DNA of 64,000 bases from Gynuella sp. (lineage in GTDB: Bacteria; Pseudomonadota; Gammaproteobacteria; Pseudomonadales; Natronospirillaceae). A program made the position numbers and the translations under genes. The stretch spans positions 1 through 64,000 of the forward strand of contig JANQHX010000104.1 of the NCBI GenBank assembly GCA_028282465.1. The letters run 5' to 3'. Shown here piece by piece: positions 19,901 to 27,737 of this stretch; the stretch's first letter is position 1; the number at the start of each line of letters is the position of its first letter. Below the pieces are notes generated by a model. That model was given only the letters and a program-made list of their open reading frames with translations, had not been told where the DNA came from and did no database searches.

Positions 19901-20032
19901 GCTGAAACTAATGAGTATCAATTTACGAATATAATGGAATCTGACTTTAACCAAAACGAACACCCATTTCATGGTTTAATCACAAATTCGACTGAAGATT
20001 TGATTCGACCAATTCAAATTAATGGATTGTGA
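16907..20032 (+). CDS. Large lipoprotein of unknown function
   Basis: A 1041-residue predicted outer-membrane or periplasmic lipoprotein. The GTG start has GGAGA six bases upstream and gives the lipoprotein signal VRIIRMFAFFTTVLLVGC, with lipobox LVGC. A Thr/Asn/Pro-rich linker follows. The body shows repeated beta-strand phrases of the kind found in propellers. Around residue 640 there is a segment like the SbsA-type bacterial Ig domain (sentence-like LxLTQSSSDLSRIILEFSD), with an acidic NGFGDNNDD loop that could bind calcium. The last 250 residues resemble a lectin-like beta sandwich. Base composition is more AT-rich than the neighbours. I cannot assign a function. Confidence 0.7.
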   Translation: MVRIIRMFAFFTTVLLVGCSTEPSTGQEATIAPNNTDTTTETDTSIDLHSLNSTGYNYSLSFLEMDALFLFQSVPNPPLQMNQPADDIFIFDFGSFSSNLLAINTSTGDTRSIKNIEPLLIDYTVLSRDKSKVYLVLKETNSWQSNSPGIQILNDKGLMPHDLKTPLIGPSQIINFPLTQKQLDRAFPSGATFGSITSPIEPTTNTCSDTALFYDNKCVEFITIESNRADNPEVFAKVSAKELVSLVKTNLENNYLSCTIIEYDRKESELDCLGGSKLVNARWNIAGFNFNFQLRVQSQNIKPYHSLQDTNKFSAISRDLKPLQFDEKGNAYLAAYKYSEDKQSFSNEVSLVQVSKGSPLTETDLLDLEAFNALTFKVLANGDIVYKWSKSSEGSGISLLRKGQHKRLYNTKYYHNLNTDQGSTLVVGSKVIRMNENDVLESINLSWNKLPLSNAILSSDGSIYGKTNEINAGDILDKWLPVYPYSPYYLPPFSFQDNYNPFDYPVYPFSSGKRWTNINNLGEKLFDNYIIQQTEINYDQTYLDIRRLSDRKIIHIPDYTNEENTDYEIAKFAYLDGELIFSTLNTQYPFEISVGNVDLDKLYQQQDASDLLTLHKLNMAEGWLGNVTEITSLPSITPPSDAPRLLKLTQSSSDLSRIILEFSDFMEKSSVENALTLTSMGSEVDFLPLWFNKSLHLIADTNGFGDNNDDTVVDYKDYHPYFSRTTYEISIDSNIAKDQYGRNLSNDSYPEVVKSLDLQSLHTFKLVEQALEISAPKTGLNSSIEYLENDLQSFFVLANDLNPARGYRLEFDILPFALKEENSSNYLANRPFRIENDYFDILLQAPGGGAYKIYSDAGSKYQIKLNSEFPELNNIADHMGGLFAISKTQSFGLNYRNAINYQTESLISLSEKGVLFYEGTQPSYRARSIPRRLRIDLVDRQVVISLQNDLNEFEEIFNEPISPELLSSQDSLTLYLGVKTKILNYRIDNMLFAEIVLDAETNEYQFTNIMESDFNQNEHPFHGLITNSTEDLIRPIQINGL

Positions 20033-20148
20033 ATCATCGGAATGGGTTCACTAGCAAAGTTTATGTGATGGATACACTTAACGACATTGTAGGAAGCTTG
20101 GTCTTTATTCTAGTTTGATATCATTTTTTTTATTTAGCCCGCCTATTC

Positions 20149-20346
20149 GTGCAGCTTGGTAAAGAGGATGAAATAAATAGAGGGTTTATTGCTAAGTTTT
20201 TCCCATTTTTTATTTTCAGTGAATCGGGCCTTTCCAGAGAAGGGCGTATGTTGAGACTAAAATTTTTTCGAGTTTTAGGTTCATTAACTTTAATTTTTAT
20301 TTGTTTTCCAATTATATTGTTTCTATCACACCAGATCGGTAGTTAA
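20149..20346 (+). CDS. Possible small membrane protein or gene remnant
   Basis: A 65-residue frame starting with GTG ends in a clear single membrane segment (VLGSLTLIFICFPIILFLS) preceded by a basic patch (REGRMLRLKFFR). This looks like genuine protein sequence. No ribosome binding site precedes the GTG, and the frame stays open for ten further codons upstream without a good start, so it may be the 3' end of a decayed gene. Confidence 0.4.
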   Translation: MQLGKEDEINRGFIAKFFPFFIFSESGLSREGRMLRLKFFRVLGSLTLIFICFPIILFLSHQIGS

Positions 20347-20617
20347 TCTGAAATTAAAAGACCTTGTAACAGCGGAAAACTAAAATGCGCTCACTGGGTT
20401 ATAGATTCGATCTTGTAACCTGAAGTTGCCAATCTTTTAAATCATTCCGAAAAAATACCCGCTTTGAATTTGTTTGGTAAGCATTAGCAACGTTCGACCC
20501 ATGCATGGCAATTTACTAAATCATCGAAGAAACATGATGCTTTTGTTTCGCCTCGCGGTGGAATTGACCACGAGGCGATTAGTTGATTAAGACACTGATT
20601 CGTCTATCAGATACCTT
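20347..20617. terminator. Intergenic region with a strong hairpin
   Basis: TCGCCTCG at 20548-20555 pairs perfectly with CGAGGCGA at 20571-20578, and GGTGG/CCAC adds to the inner stem. The hairpin lies 40 bases past the end of the leftward lipoprotein gene and could end transcription from either side, though neither flank has a long T tract. The rest of the stretch shows nothing. Confidence 0.4.
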
Positions 20618-21469
20618 CTAGTAACTGTCAGATATGCAGCTCACACCAATACAATTGGTAAATTCGAATCTGTGGCTATCCGACCTGGTGTCAGTCCATT
20701 CAGCAGTAATGGTTTCAACAACTGAATCTACAGTTCTTAGAATGTATGCATCGCCTGAGCAGTTGGGATTTTCGTTGAATTCACTAACGGTTAAACCATC
20801 TAGAGTTTCAGAGCGAAAATACTCAGCACCATTGGGGCTGCGGCTCCATTCGACAGTCGAATTGGCAACACCATTTTCATACAGGGTGATGTCAACAGAA
20901 TGGTAATTTCGGTCATAGGAAGTTAACGTAAACATAGTTCCGTCAGTGGCATGAGTCGATGTGAAAGTGAGGGTATCACCGGTTAGTGAGGCAGCAATAC
21001 TGATGTCAGGGTCAAGGGCATTAGCGCAACTGTCCAACTCATATTGCTCATAGGTACAGGAGATAGTGAGTAAGCCTAGAAATATTGGCTCAGCACTGAC
21101 GAGCAAAAGCTTGCCATACACATTGATAAACTCAAAGTTGTCCAGATTTTCCTGTTCGACTTCTTCATAAAACTGATCGAACTTATTCTCGATCCCCGGC
21201 ATCACCAAGGAATCAATAAACACAAATAGGTCCTCTTCTTCAGACTCAAAGGTTCTATCCGGAGCAGTACAGGCATTTGAGATATAACTACTCCCAGGCC
21301 CACTAGACCCACCGTTACCTGAACCTGCGCCGTTGTCTCCGCCGCCCACTGCATCAGAGCCACCACCATTTCCATCAGAGCCGGAGGAATCGCTGCCCCC
21401 ATTACAGCCTACTAGCACAAGCGCCAACAGCACCGCAGACAACTTAATTCCAATAGTATTTTTATTCAT
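20618..21469 (-). CDS. Lipoprotein with Gly/Ser-rich linker
   Basis: A 283-residue lipoprotein. The ATG chosen follows GATGGGAATAAC; an earlier ATG eight codons upstream is less likely. The signal ends in the lipobox LVGC, then comes a linker of about 40 residues that is nearly all Gly, Ser, Asp and Asn. The mature domain has several Cys residues (Cys-Thr in SNACTAP, SCTYEQYELDSC, NPNC, TNCIGVSC) that likely form disulfides in the periplasm. I do not recognise the domain. Such Gly/Ser-linked lipoproteins are frequent in marine gammaproteobacteria. Confidence 0.7.
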   Translation of the reverse strand: MNKNTIGIKLSAVLLALVLVGCNGGSDSSGSDGNGGGSDAVGGGDNGAGSGNGGSSGPGSSYISNACTAPDRTFESEEEDLFVFIDSLVMPGIENKFDQFYEEVEQENLDNFEFINVYGKLLLVSAEPIFLGLLTISCTYEQYELDSCANALDPDISIAASLTGDTLTFTSTHATDGTMFTLTSYDRNYHSVDITLYENGVANSTVEWSRSPNGAEYFRSETLDGLTVSEFNENPNCSGDAYILRTVDSVVETITAEWTDTRSDSHRFEFTNCIGVSCISDSY

Positions 21470-21645
21470 GTTATTCCCATCCTTGCGTTGCAATTGCTCG
21501 CCAGTATATTGCCTGTTGAATATTCAACCTTTAACCCTGTCACAGTCATAAACAGCAGTTTCATGAAGATTCAAGGTAGAAAGCCGTATTACATTTTGAA
21601 TACAGCAGTTAATCACCGCTGAAGTGGCCTTAGAATCAGGGGTAA

Positions 21646-22089
21646 TTACTGGGTGGCGCCCTTAGCGAAGTTAGCCAAAGCTTTCGTGACTTTGCTAATT
21701 ACTTCACCACAACCCGCTATTTCATGACGTTTTACTAGATAGCTGGGATCGTTGTAGCTCAACCACGCTTGGCCCTGTGCATCCTCCCATATTAAGGCTT
21801 TCTGTGGCAGGTCGATTCCAACACTTTGAGCGCACATCATTAATGGAGCACCCACTTTCGGGTTGCCAAAGATAACTAACTCTGTAGGGCGAAGATTTTT
21901 CCCAACAGACTGGGCTCCAGCACCATGGTTAATTCGCGCAAACACTTTCATACCCTTCTCAGTTAACAGGCTTTCAAGTTTACTAGCGGTATCAGCCACT
22001 GAATGTTGGCTTTTAACATGAATCATTCCCTGACTGGCCAAGGCCATTGGTGACAGAAATAGTGCAATCAACAGGCTCAACGTTTTCAT
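21646..22089 (-). CDS. DUF302-domain periplasmic protein
   Basis: A 147-residue protein with a clear signal peptide (MKTLSLLIALFLSPMALA) and a good GAAGGAAG ribosome binding site. The mature part fits DUF302: the SVADTASKLESLLTEKGMKVFARINHG opening, LVIFGNPKVGAPLM, and ALIWEDAQGQAWLSYNDP. The DUF302 fold is a small alpha/beta dimer of unknown activity. One difference from many members is the short C-terminal extension after the core. It stands alone. Confidence 0.85.
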   Translation of the reverse strand: MKTLSLLIALFLSPMALASQGMIHVKSQHSVADTASKLESLLTEKGMKVFARINHGAGAQSVGKNLRPTELVIFGNPKVGAPLMMCAQSVGIDLPQKALIWEDAQGQAWLSYNDPSYLVKRHEIAGCGEVISKVTKALANFAKGATQ

Positions 22090-22392
22090 AATTCTTCCTT
22101 CTCGTTTGATGGTGTTTTCGACATAATTCGTGTTTGAAATCTTTTTTGTTAGAAGGTTTCGAATTGGTCTAGGAAAAGTTCTAAATTGAGAATTGATGCA
22201 AGATGGGATTACTTGAATGGTTGATTGTTGGTGATTTCTAGATCGGGTCTTAATGTGGCATTTGAGTAATATCTTTATCTCTATATAACAAGCTAAAATA
22301 AGGGTAGGCGAAATCGACCAAAATATACTCTAGTTGGTTTTGAGTCTTGCTGCATTAACTAACTATTCAACTGTTTACCTTAGGAAAATATA
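22090..22392. other. AT-rich divergent intergenic region
   Basis: A 303-base spacer between divergent exported-protein genes. TTGAGT at 22262 and TATAAC at 22284 are 16 bases apart and could form a rightward promoter about 100 bases before the next gene. Otherwise nothing stands out. Confidence 0.3.
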
Positions 22393-22731
22393 ATGAAGTT
22401 ACTATACCGGGCTATGTTTTTAGCCTTAACCTTTTTGATTTTTGAAACTTACGCAGAACCTACAACAGAAAGCACAAAGATCAACAGTTTACGTCTATAC
22501 ATGTTCGAAGATGTATCTATGGCAGGCCATGTGCTAATAACAGTTGCTAGCAGCAACTTATGCAACACAAACTCCTTTAAGATAGATTTGTCTCTTGGAG
22601 GAGGAACAGAGGCTTATTCTATGGCATTGGCTGCTTTCATTTCAGGAAAGGAAGTGCAATTAGAGATACTGAATAGTAAAGGCTGTACTGGAGATTGGAC
22701 TAGTTTGCAGTCAGTGATTATAAACAATTAG
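22393..22731 (+). CDS. Small exported protein of unknown function
   Basis: A 112-residue protein with AGGAAAA before the ATG and a signal peptide of about 21 residues ending at TYA. The mature 90 residues contain two Cys (SNLCNTN and SKGCTGD) that probably form a disulfide. They have the pattern of a small beta barrel with one helix (EAYSMALAAFISGKEVQLEI). Many marine bacteria carry similar tiny periplasmic proteins. I do not assign a function. Confidence 0.6.
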   Translation: MKLLYRAMFLALTFLIFETYAEPTTESTKINSLRLYMFEDVSMAGHVLITVASSNLCNTNSFKIDLSLGGGTEAYSMALAAFISGKEVQLEILNSKGCTGDWTSLQSVIINN

Positions 22732-23117
22732 TGGTGTAATAAGCTTGGGAAGCTGACTTAGGCTTTCTTAGCAACACTATTTCAATGCATGTTCGGAATT
22801 CGATGGACATCCACTTTTTAAAAATGCGAAAGCTTATTGAGTTTAATTGGTTTCTCTTGAGTGGATGGTTCTGTAAAAAAGTAAAAGTAACTATATATTA
22901 CTTGAAGCTGCCTCTTAAATCCGAGGAATAAAAGTTTATGCCACAATAAATTACAGACATTTTGATATATTTAGAACTCAATTTAAGGACTGTTGATACA
23001 AATCAAAATTTTCTTTTTACATTATGTCAACCCATTGAAGAATAACTCCTTTGAGCAGGGTAACACCATCTATAGTTAACTCATAACGCTGGTATGACGA
23101 GCTACAGAGCAACCCAA
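22732..23117. other. Intergenic region without recognisable features
   Basis: This 386-base AT-rich stretch lies between the ends of convergent genes. I found no convincing hairpin with T tract and no coding frame. Confidence 0.4.
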
Positions 23118-23939
23118 CTAATCAATCAACCTCCCACCCCCATCAAAAAACGGATAAGGCCCATCAAACTCTCCGATGTAACTCAAATGCGAAACCAAGT
23201 ACCCGTTTTCATTAAACCTGAAAATTCGAGTTGCCGGTGGCTCCATTGAAAAACTACTAGGGGCATTTTTTCTAAGATCTAAATGCACTGAATGGGCAGG
23301 GCTTGGGGCGATGCTGATGGGCACGCCGTTGATCATTGTTTCTATTGCTCGGTGTATATGGCCGCACGCCACGTGCACAATTTGTTTGTGGTGTTTTAAT
23401 ACTTCAAAAAAGCCGTCACTGTCTTTTAACCGAATGGCGTCCATATGGCCAATGCCAGTATCGAAGGGTGGGTGGTGCATAAATATCAGGGTGGGTTTGT
23501 TTGGTTGTTTTGCCAAGCATTGGTCTAACCACTGCAGGCGGGTTTCGCACACTACGCCATGGGGCGAACCGATTTCTGTGGTATCAAATCCAATAAGTCT
23601 TAGAGGGAATTGTTCGAGGCTATAACAGGTAAATCCTATTTCAGTTTTTAAATAATGATGGTCGCAAAATACTTGGGCCATGCGTTCTCTATGGTCGTGA
23701 TTGCCAGGTATTAAATAGAAGGGAATTTGTAACTGGCCTAAAAATTCTTTAAGCAATTCATATTCTTCAATGGTGCCAAAGTCGACATTGTCGCCAGTGA
23801 TTAATACTAAATCTAATTTAGGGCTGAAGTTATTTAAATGAGCAATTTGCGCTTCTAAGCAGCTGGCAGTATCTACTTTTTGATAGGCAAAATTTCTATT
23901 GGCTTTAATATGCAGGTCAGTAATTTGAGCAAACATCAT
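23118..23939 (-). CDS. Class III metallophosphodiesterase (GpdQ/CpdA-like)
   Basis: A 273-residue calcineurin-like phosphoesterase. The metal-binding motifs are all present in order: Asp8-x-His10, GDN near residue 50, GNHDHR, MHHPP, and GHIHR. GpdQ-type enzymes cleave glycerophosphodiesters and CpdA cleaves cyclic AMP; which applies here cannot be told from motifs. No signal peptide is present, so it acts in the cytoplasm. Its ATG overlaps the ABC ATPase stop as ATGA, so it belongs to the importer operon and probably works on the imported compound. This points to a phosphodiester substrate rather than cAMP signalling. Confidence 0.85.
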   Translation of the reverse strand: MMFAQITDLHIKANRNFAYQKVDTASCLEAQIAHLNNFSPKLDLVLITGDNVDFGTIEEYELLKEFLGQLQIPFYLIPGNHDHRERMAQVFCDHHYLKTEIGFTCYSLEQFPLRLIGFDTTEIGSPHGVVCETRLQWLDQCLAKQPNKPTLIFMHHPPFDTGIGHMDAIRLKDSDGFFEVLKHHKQIVHVACGHIHRAIETMINGVPISIAPSPAHSVHLDLRKNAPSSFSMEPPATRIFRFNENGYLVSHLSYIGEFDGPYPFFDGGGRLID

Positions 23940-25054
23940 TGTTCTGTTTTCTCTACTATTTCTTTTGGCAAGTCTTCTATTAATTCATCAGGTAACAACA
24001 TCAAGCCTTGGTCTTTTATACGTATGGAAATTTCAGTACCTATGGAAATTTCTTGTTTGAAGGTGGTTTCTACAATAATGGGTGATTCGCTAATACCATC
24101 AACCAGTAATCGAGTTCGGTCGCCCATAAAAAATGTCGACGCTACTTGTCCGTTAAAGTGTGCTTGGTCTTGGGAAACAATTTCTGTGTCTTCTGGGCGA
24201 AATATGGCTTGGGTCTGAATGGGATTAGCGGATGTGGAATTGCCTCCAACAACATTCAAAATTGACTTGGGTAAAACCACCCCCTCAACCTCAAATCCTT
24301 GGTCGGTCATTCGGCCATTAATTTTGTTAGCCGTACCAATAAAATCCGCTACAAAGCTGTTGCTGGGTTGCTGGTAGATTTCTCGCGGCGTGCCTTGCTG
24401 AGCAATTCGACCGTTTGACATTACGACAATGCGATCCGCCAATGCCATGGCTTCAGATTGATCATGAGTAACGTAAATTGCAGTAATACCTAGTGACCTG
24501 AGCAGGGTGTCGATTTCCACTCTGAGCCTTTCTCTCAGCAGAGCATCTAAGGCAGTTAAGGGTTCATCCAAGAGCAGTACTTTCGGCCGCACGGCGATGG
24601 CTCGGGCCAGGGCAACCCGCTGGCGTTGGCCACCTGAGAGTTGCGAGATTTGGCGTTCTGCCAGATTTTCAATGTGCATCATTGCCAGCATTTCTTGAAT
24701 GCGAGTTTGCCGATCGGCCAGTGACTGGCGACGCACTTTTAGGCCATAACCAATGTTGTCTCGCACAGTCATGTTCGGGAACAAGGCATAAGACTGAAAC
24801 ACCATGCCGATGTTGCGTTTTTCTACCGGCAAGTGGCTGACGTCTTCGCCGTTAAACAATACTTGGCCCCCTGCATCCAGAGTCTCTAAACCTGCAATGA
24901 TTCGTAGCAGGGTAGTTTTGCCACAGCCTGACGGCCCGAGCAGCACCAGAGTTTCACCGCCTTTGATTTCTAGATTAATGGGTTGCAGAGCCTGGGTGCC
25001 ATCTTCAAAGGTTTTGCCGCAGTTAATGACCTGCACAGATGTATTTGAATTCAT
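23936..25054 (-). CDS. ABC importer ATP-binding subunit (CysA/PotA-like)
   Basis: A 372-residue ATPase. It has Walker A GPSGCGKTT, the signature LSGGQRQRVALARA, Walker B VLLLDEPLTALD and the switch His in YVTHDQSEAMALADR. The C-terminal 130 residues form TOBE-type beta domains, as in importers of the spermidine, iron, sulfate, glycerol-phosphate and phosphonate groups. It couples to the two permeases encoded just before it; its ATG overlaps the second permease's stop as TAATG. The ligand is not determined by the sequence. Confidence 0.92.
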   Translation of the reverse strand: MNSNTSVQVINCGKTFEDGTQALQPINLEIKGGETLVLLGPSGCGKTTLLRIIAGLETLDAGGQVLFNGEDVSHLPVEKRNIGMVFQSYALFPNMTVRDNIGYGLKVRRQSLADRQTRIQEMLAMMHIENLAERQISQLSGGQRQRVALARAIAVRPKVLLLDEPLTALDALLRERLRVEIDTLLRSLGITAIYVTHDQSEAMALADRIVVMSNGRIAQQGTPREIYQQPSNSFVADFIGTANKINGRMTDQGFEVEGVVLPKSILNVVGGNSTSANPIQTQAIFRPEDTEIVSQDQAHFNGQVASTFFMGDRTRLLVDGISESPIIVETTFKQEISIGTEISIRIKDQGLMLLPDELIEDLPKEIVEKTEQ

Positions 25055-25881
25055 TAGCTGCCTATATTCTTAGTGACTGAATGCTTTGTAGTTTTAGCTT
25101 TGTTGCTTGCAGAGAGCATCTGCATAGCAATTAACAGGGGCACAATCATGATGAAAAAAATCAGGGTGTAGGCGGAGGCGACCTCCAGCCTCATGGAGGC
25201 GTAGCTGTCGGCCAAACCTACGGGTAAGGTTTTGGTGATGGGGGTGTGGAGCATCCAAGTAAGATTGAATTCACCAATGGAAAGGGTAACCACCATTAGT
25301 GAGCCCGCCAGGATGCCTGGGCGAACATTGGGTAGCACTACTGTCTTGAGCCGGTACCAGAACCCGGCCCCCAAACTGGCTGCACCTTCTTCAAGAGTTT
25401 TAAAGTCGATGCTGGAGAGCACTGCTAAAACGGAACGAATCATAAAGGGCAGGGTGTAAAGCACATGCCCTACCAAAATAAATAACCAGGACGAACGAAA
25501 TTCTCGAAAACCGCCATAGCTTAGAATTAATGCTAAAGCGATGGCCAAGCCCGGCACAGCAACGGGCAGCACTATGGTTTCTTCAATAATACGGGCACTG
25601 CGACCACCCATTCTGGCTAGAGCATAGGCTGCAGGTACCCCAATAATCAGCGTAATAACTAAACAGGCGAAGGCGATTAACAAAGACAAATAAATGGTGT
25701 CGGTATACAGGTCTATCACCTGGGCTAGCCAACTCAGGGTAAGGCCGCTTTCCAAACCTACAAAGAAGTTTGCGGTGACCCCTGCCAGTGCAGATAACAC
25801 GACCGGCACGATTAAAAAGGCACACACCAATAGGGTAAATAACAGCTGTAAATAGAAGCTGAGTTTTCGACTTAGCATCAT
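25054..25881 (-). CDS. ABC importer permease, second subunit
   Basis: About 275 residues with six predicted membrane segments. The EAA loop that contacts the ATPase reads EEGAASLGAGFWYRLKTVVLP. The reading frame is open 21 codons upstream, but the ATG chosen lies two bases after the first permease's stop and has GGGG seven bases before it; a second ATG follows immediately. It is a binding-protein-dependent inner membrane component like PotC/PhnV. Confidence 0.9.
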   Translation of the reverse strand: MMLSRKLSFYLQLLFTLLVCAFLIVPVVLSALAGVTANFFVGLESGLTLSWLAQVIDLYTDTIYLSLLIAFACLVITLIIGVPAAYALARMGGRSARIIEETIVLPVAVPGLAIALALILSYGGFREFRSSWLFILVGHVLYTLPFMIRSVLAVLSSIDFKTLEEGAASLGAGFWYRLKTVVLPNVRPGILAGSLMVVTLSIGEFNLTWMLHTPITKTLPVGLADSYASMRLEVASAYTLIFFIMIVPLLIAMQMLSASNKAKTTKHSVTKNIGS

Positions 25882-25883
25882 GG

Positions 25884-26705
25884 TTACCCCGAAGCTGCAA
25901 CGGTAGAACCCGATAAAGAACGGGCAATAAATAACGCCAGCCAAGTCACCACTCCCAAGACGATAGAAAGGGTCGCTGCGCCAGCAATATTGGCGTTAAG
26001 AGTGAATTCGGTATAGATGGTCATGGGCAGTACATCTATTTTGGTGGCCAGGGTAAAAGCAGTTCCAAAGGCCCCCATGGAGGTGGCAAAACAAATAGCG
26101 CCCGAAGCAATAAGACCAGGCTTTAGAGCTGGCAAAATGATGTCGTATACCACTCGCCAAGTGGGCGCTCCCAATGAACGAGCAGCTTCCTCAAGGGCCG
26201 GGTCGAGTTTTTCAGCGGCGGCCATAATGGTGAGAATGACTCTGGGGATGGAAAAGTACAGATACCCCACAAATAGCCCCACCATGGAATAGGCAAATAC
26301 TAGTTTATCGCCAGTGAGGGCTTTACTGATATCACCCACTAAACCCTGGCGACCGCCAATCAATATCACTAAAAAGCCAATCACCACACCGGGAAAAGCT
26401 AGGGGAAAGGTCAGCAGGGCGATCAATGTTTGCCGACCGGGAAACTCATTGCGCACTAGAAACAGCCCAGCAATAGTGGCTACCACCAGAGCTGCTAAGG
26501 TCACCACCGCAGAAAGCATGACTGTGGCAATCATGCTTTGCAGATGGCGGGGGGTGTTAATAATACTAGCGTAAGCGGCCAAGCCCTGTTCTCCCGACGC
26601 ACCCACCACGGCCAGTTGAGCCATGGGCACCAGAAAGAACGCCAGGAAGATGATGGCCATGGGCAGCATCATCAATATCAGCTTTGGAATGACCGCTTGC
26701 TGCAT
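25884..26705 (-). CDS. ABC importer permease, first subunit
   Basis: A 273-residue inner membrane protein with six hydrophobic spans. The EAA motif is EEAARSLGAPTWRVVYDIILP. AGGAAC lies eight bases before the ATG. It pairs with the next gene to form the heterodimeric channel of the importer and follows the binding-protein gene by 18 bases, so they are one transcript. Confidence 0.9.
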   Translation of the reverse strand: MQQAVIPKLILMMLPMAIIFLAFFLVPMAQLAVVGASGEQGLAAYASIINTPRHLQSMIATVMLSAVVTLAALVVATIAGLFLVRNEFPGRQTLIALLTFPLAFPGVVIGFLVILIGGRQGLVGDISKALTGDKLVFAYSMVGLFVGYLYFSIPRVILTIMAAAEKLDPALEEAARSLGAPTWRVVYDIILPALKPGLIASGAICFATSMGAFGTAFTLATKIDVLPMTIYTEFTLNANIAGAATLSIVLGVVTWLALFIARSLSGSTVAASG

Positions 26706-26723
26706 TAAATTTGTTCCTATGGT

Positions 26724-27737
26724 TTAGCGAATGTCAGCCAAGTAGCGTTTGGTGAAAGCTTCTTGCACAGCTGCCATTTTTGAATAGTCCAGTGGCGTGG
26801 CGCGGGCATAGTCTTCAGCGGGTAAAAACTTGGAAGCCGCTTCTTCAGACATAGCCGAGGCGCGAATGGGGCGCAGGAAGGCATTGGCCCAAACCGCTTG
26901 GCCTTCGTCAGACATGATGAAGTCCAACATCTTTTTACCCTTGTCTGCGTTCGGGCCGTCCTTAACTAGGCTCATTACATAAGGCACAACCACCGTGCCT
27001 TCTTCAGGAATTACAAACTCAACATTGGCTTTGTCTTTGTATTTACCGCGGTAAGCATTGAAGTCGTAGTCAAACAGAATGGGAATTTCGCCAGACAGAA
27101 CCCGAGCATAAGAGGTTTGCTTAGGTACGATTGGGTCGTTCTTGGCTAACTCCTGAAAGAACTCGATACCTGGGGTAAAGTCTTCCAAAGTACCACCCAT
27201 GGCACGGTTAACTGCAATGAAACCGGCGTAACCCACGAATGCACTGGATGGATCAAGGTAACCCACCATGCCTTTGTATTCAGGCTTGAGTAGGTCTTTC
27301 CAGCTGGTCGGAACTGGCGCGCCATCCAGAGCATCGACATTTACGAAAAGGCCTAGTGTGCCAGAGTGAATAGTGAACCAAGCGCCGTCAGGATCTTTCA
27401 AGCCTTCTGGAATTTCGTCAAAGTGAGCAGGCTTATAGTTTTCAACCACGCCTTTTTGCTTGGCCTGAATACCAAAAGACACGCCATAGTAGGCTACGTC
27501 AGCAACCGGGCTGTTCTTTTCTGCCAACAGTTGAGACAGGGTTTGGCCGGAGTTTTTGTTGTCGTGGGGAATTTCATAGCCCAGCTCTTTTTCAATGGTT
27601 TTTAACTGAGTTGCCCAGTCAGCCCATTGTGGCGGGCAGTTGTAACAAATCATGTCTGCGGCGAAGGCGTTAGTCATCAGCAGGTTGAAACATAAAACCG
27701 CCCCGGCTATAAGGGGTTTCAGGATCTTGGCTTTCAT
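26724..27737 (-). CDS. ABC importer periplasmic substrate-binding protein
   Basis: A 337-residue solute-binding protein with a 26-residue signal peptide ending NAFA. The mature protein opens MICYNCPPQW, carrying a CxxC pair just after the cut. It contains the type II binding fold phrases PVADVAYYGVSFG, GTLGLFVNVDAL and PTSWKDLLKPEYKG found in iron, polyamine, thiamine and phosphonate binding proteins. Its ATG follows the repressor's TAG directly, and its ribosome binding site (GGAGA) lies within the end of the repressor gene. With the cytoplasmic phosphodiesterase in the same operon, a phosphodiester ligand is the most economical guess. Confidence 0.88.
   Translation of the reverse strand: MKAKILKPLIAGAVLCFNLLMTNAFAADMICYNCPPQWADWATQLKTIEKELGYEIPHDNKNSGQTLSQLLAEKNSPVADVAYYGVSFGIQAKQKGVVENYKPAHFDEIPEGLKDPDGAWFTIHSGTLGLFVNVDALDGAPVPTSWKDLLKPEYKGMVGYLDPSSAFVGYAGFIAVNRAMGGTLEDFTPGIEFFQELAKNDPIVPKQTSYARVLSGEIPILFDYDFNAYRGKYKDKANVEFVIPEEGTVVVPYVMSLVKDGPNADKGKKMLDFIMSDEGQAVWANAFLRPIRASAMSEEAASKFLPAEDYARATPLDYSKMAAVQEAFTKRYLADIR

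Noticed and set aside
23360-23375. Further CACGTG core that might be a third parS
   Set aside because: The flanks (GCCACGTGCAC) do not match the arms of the two sites in recF.
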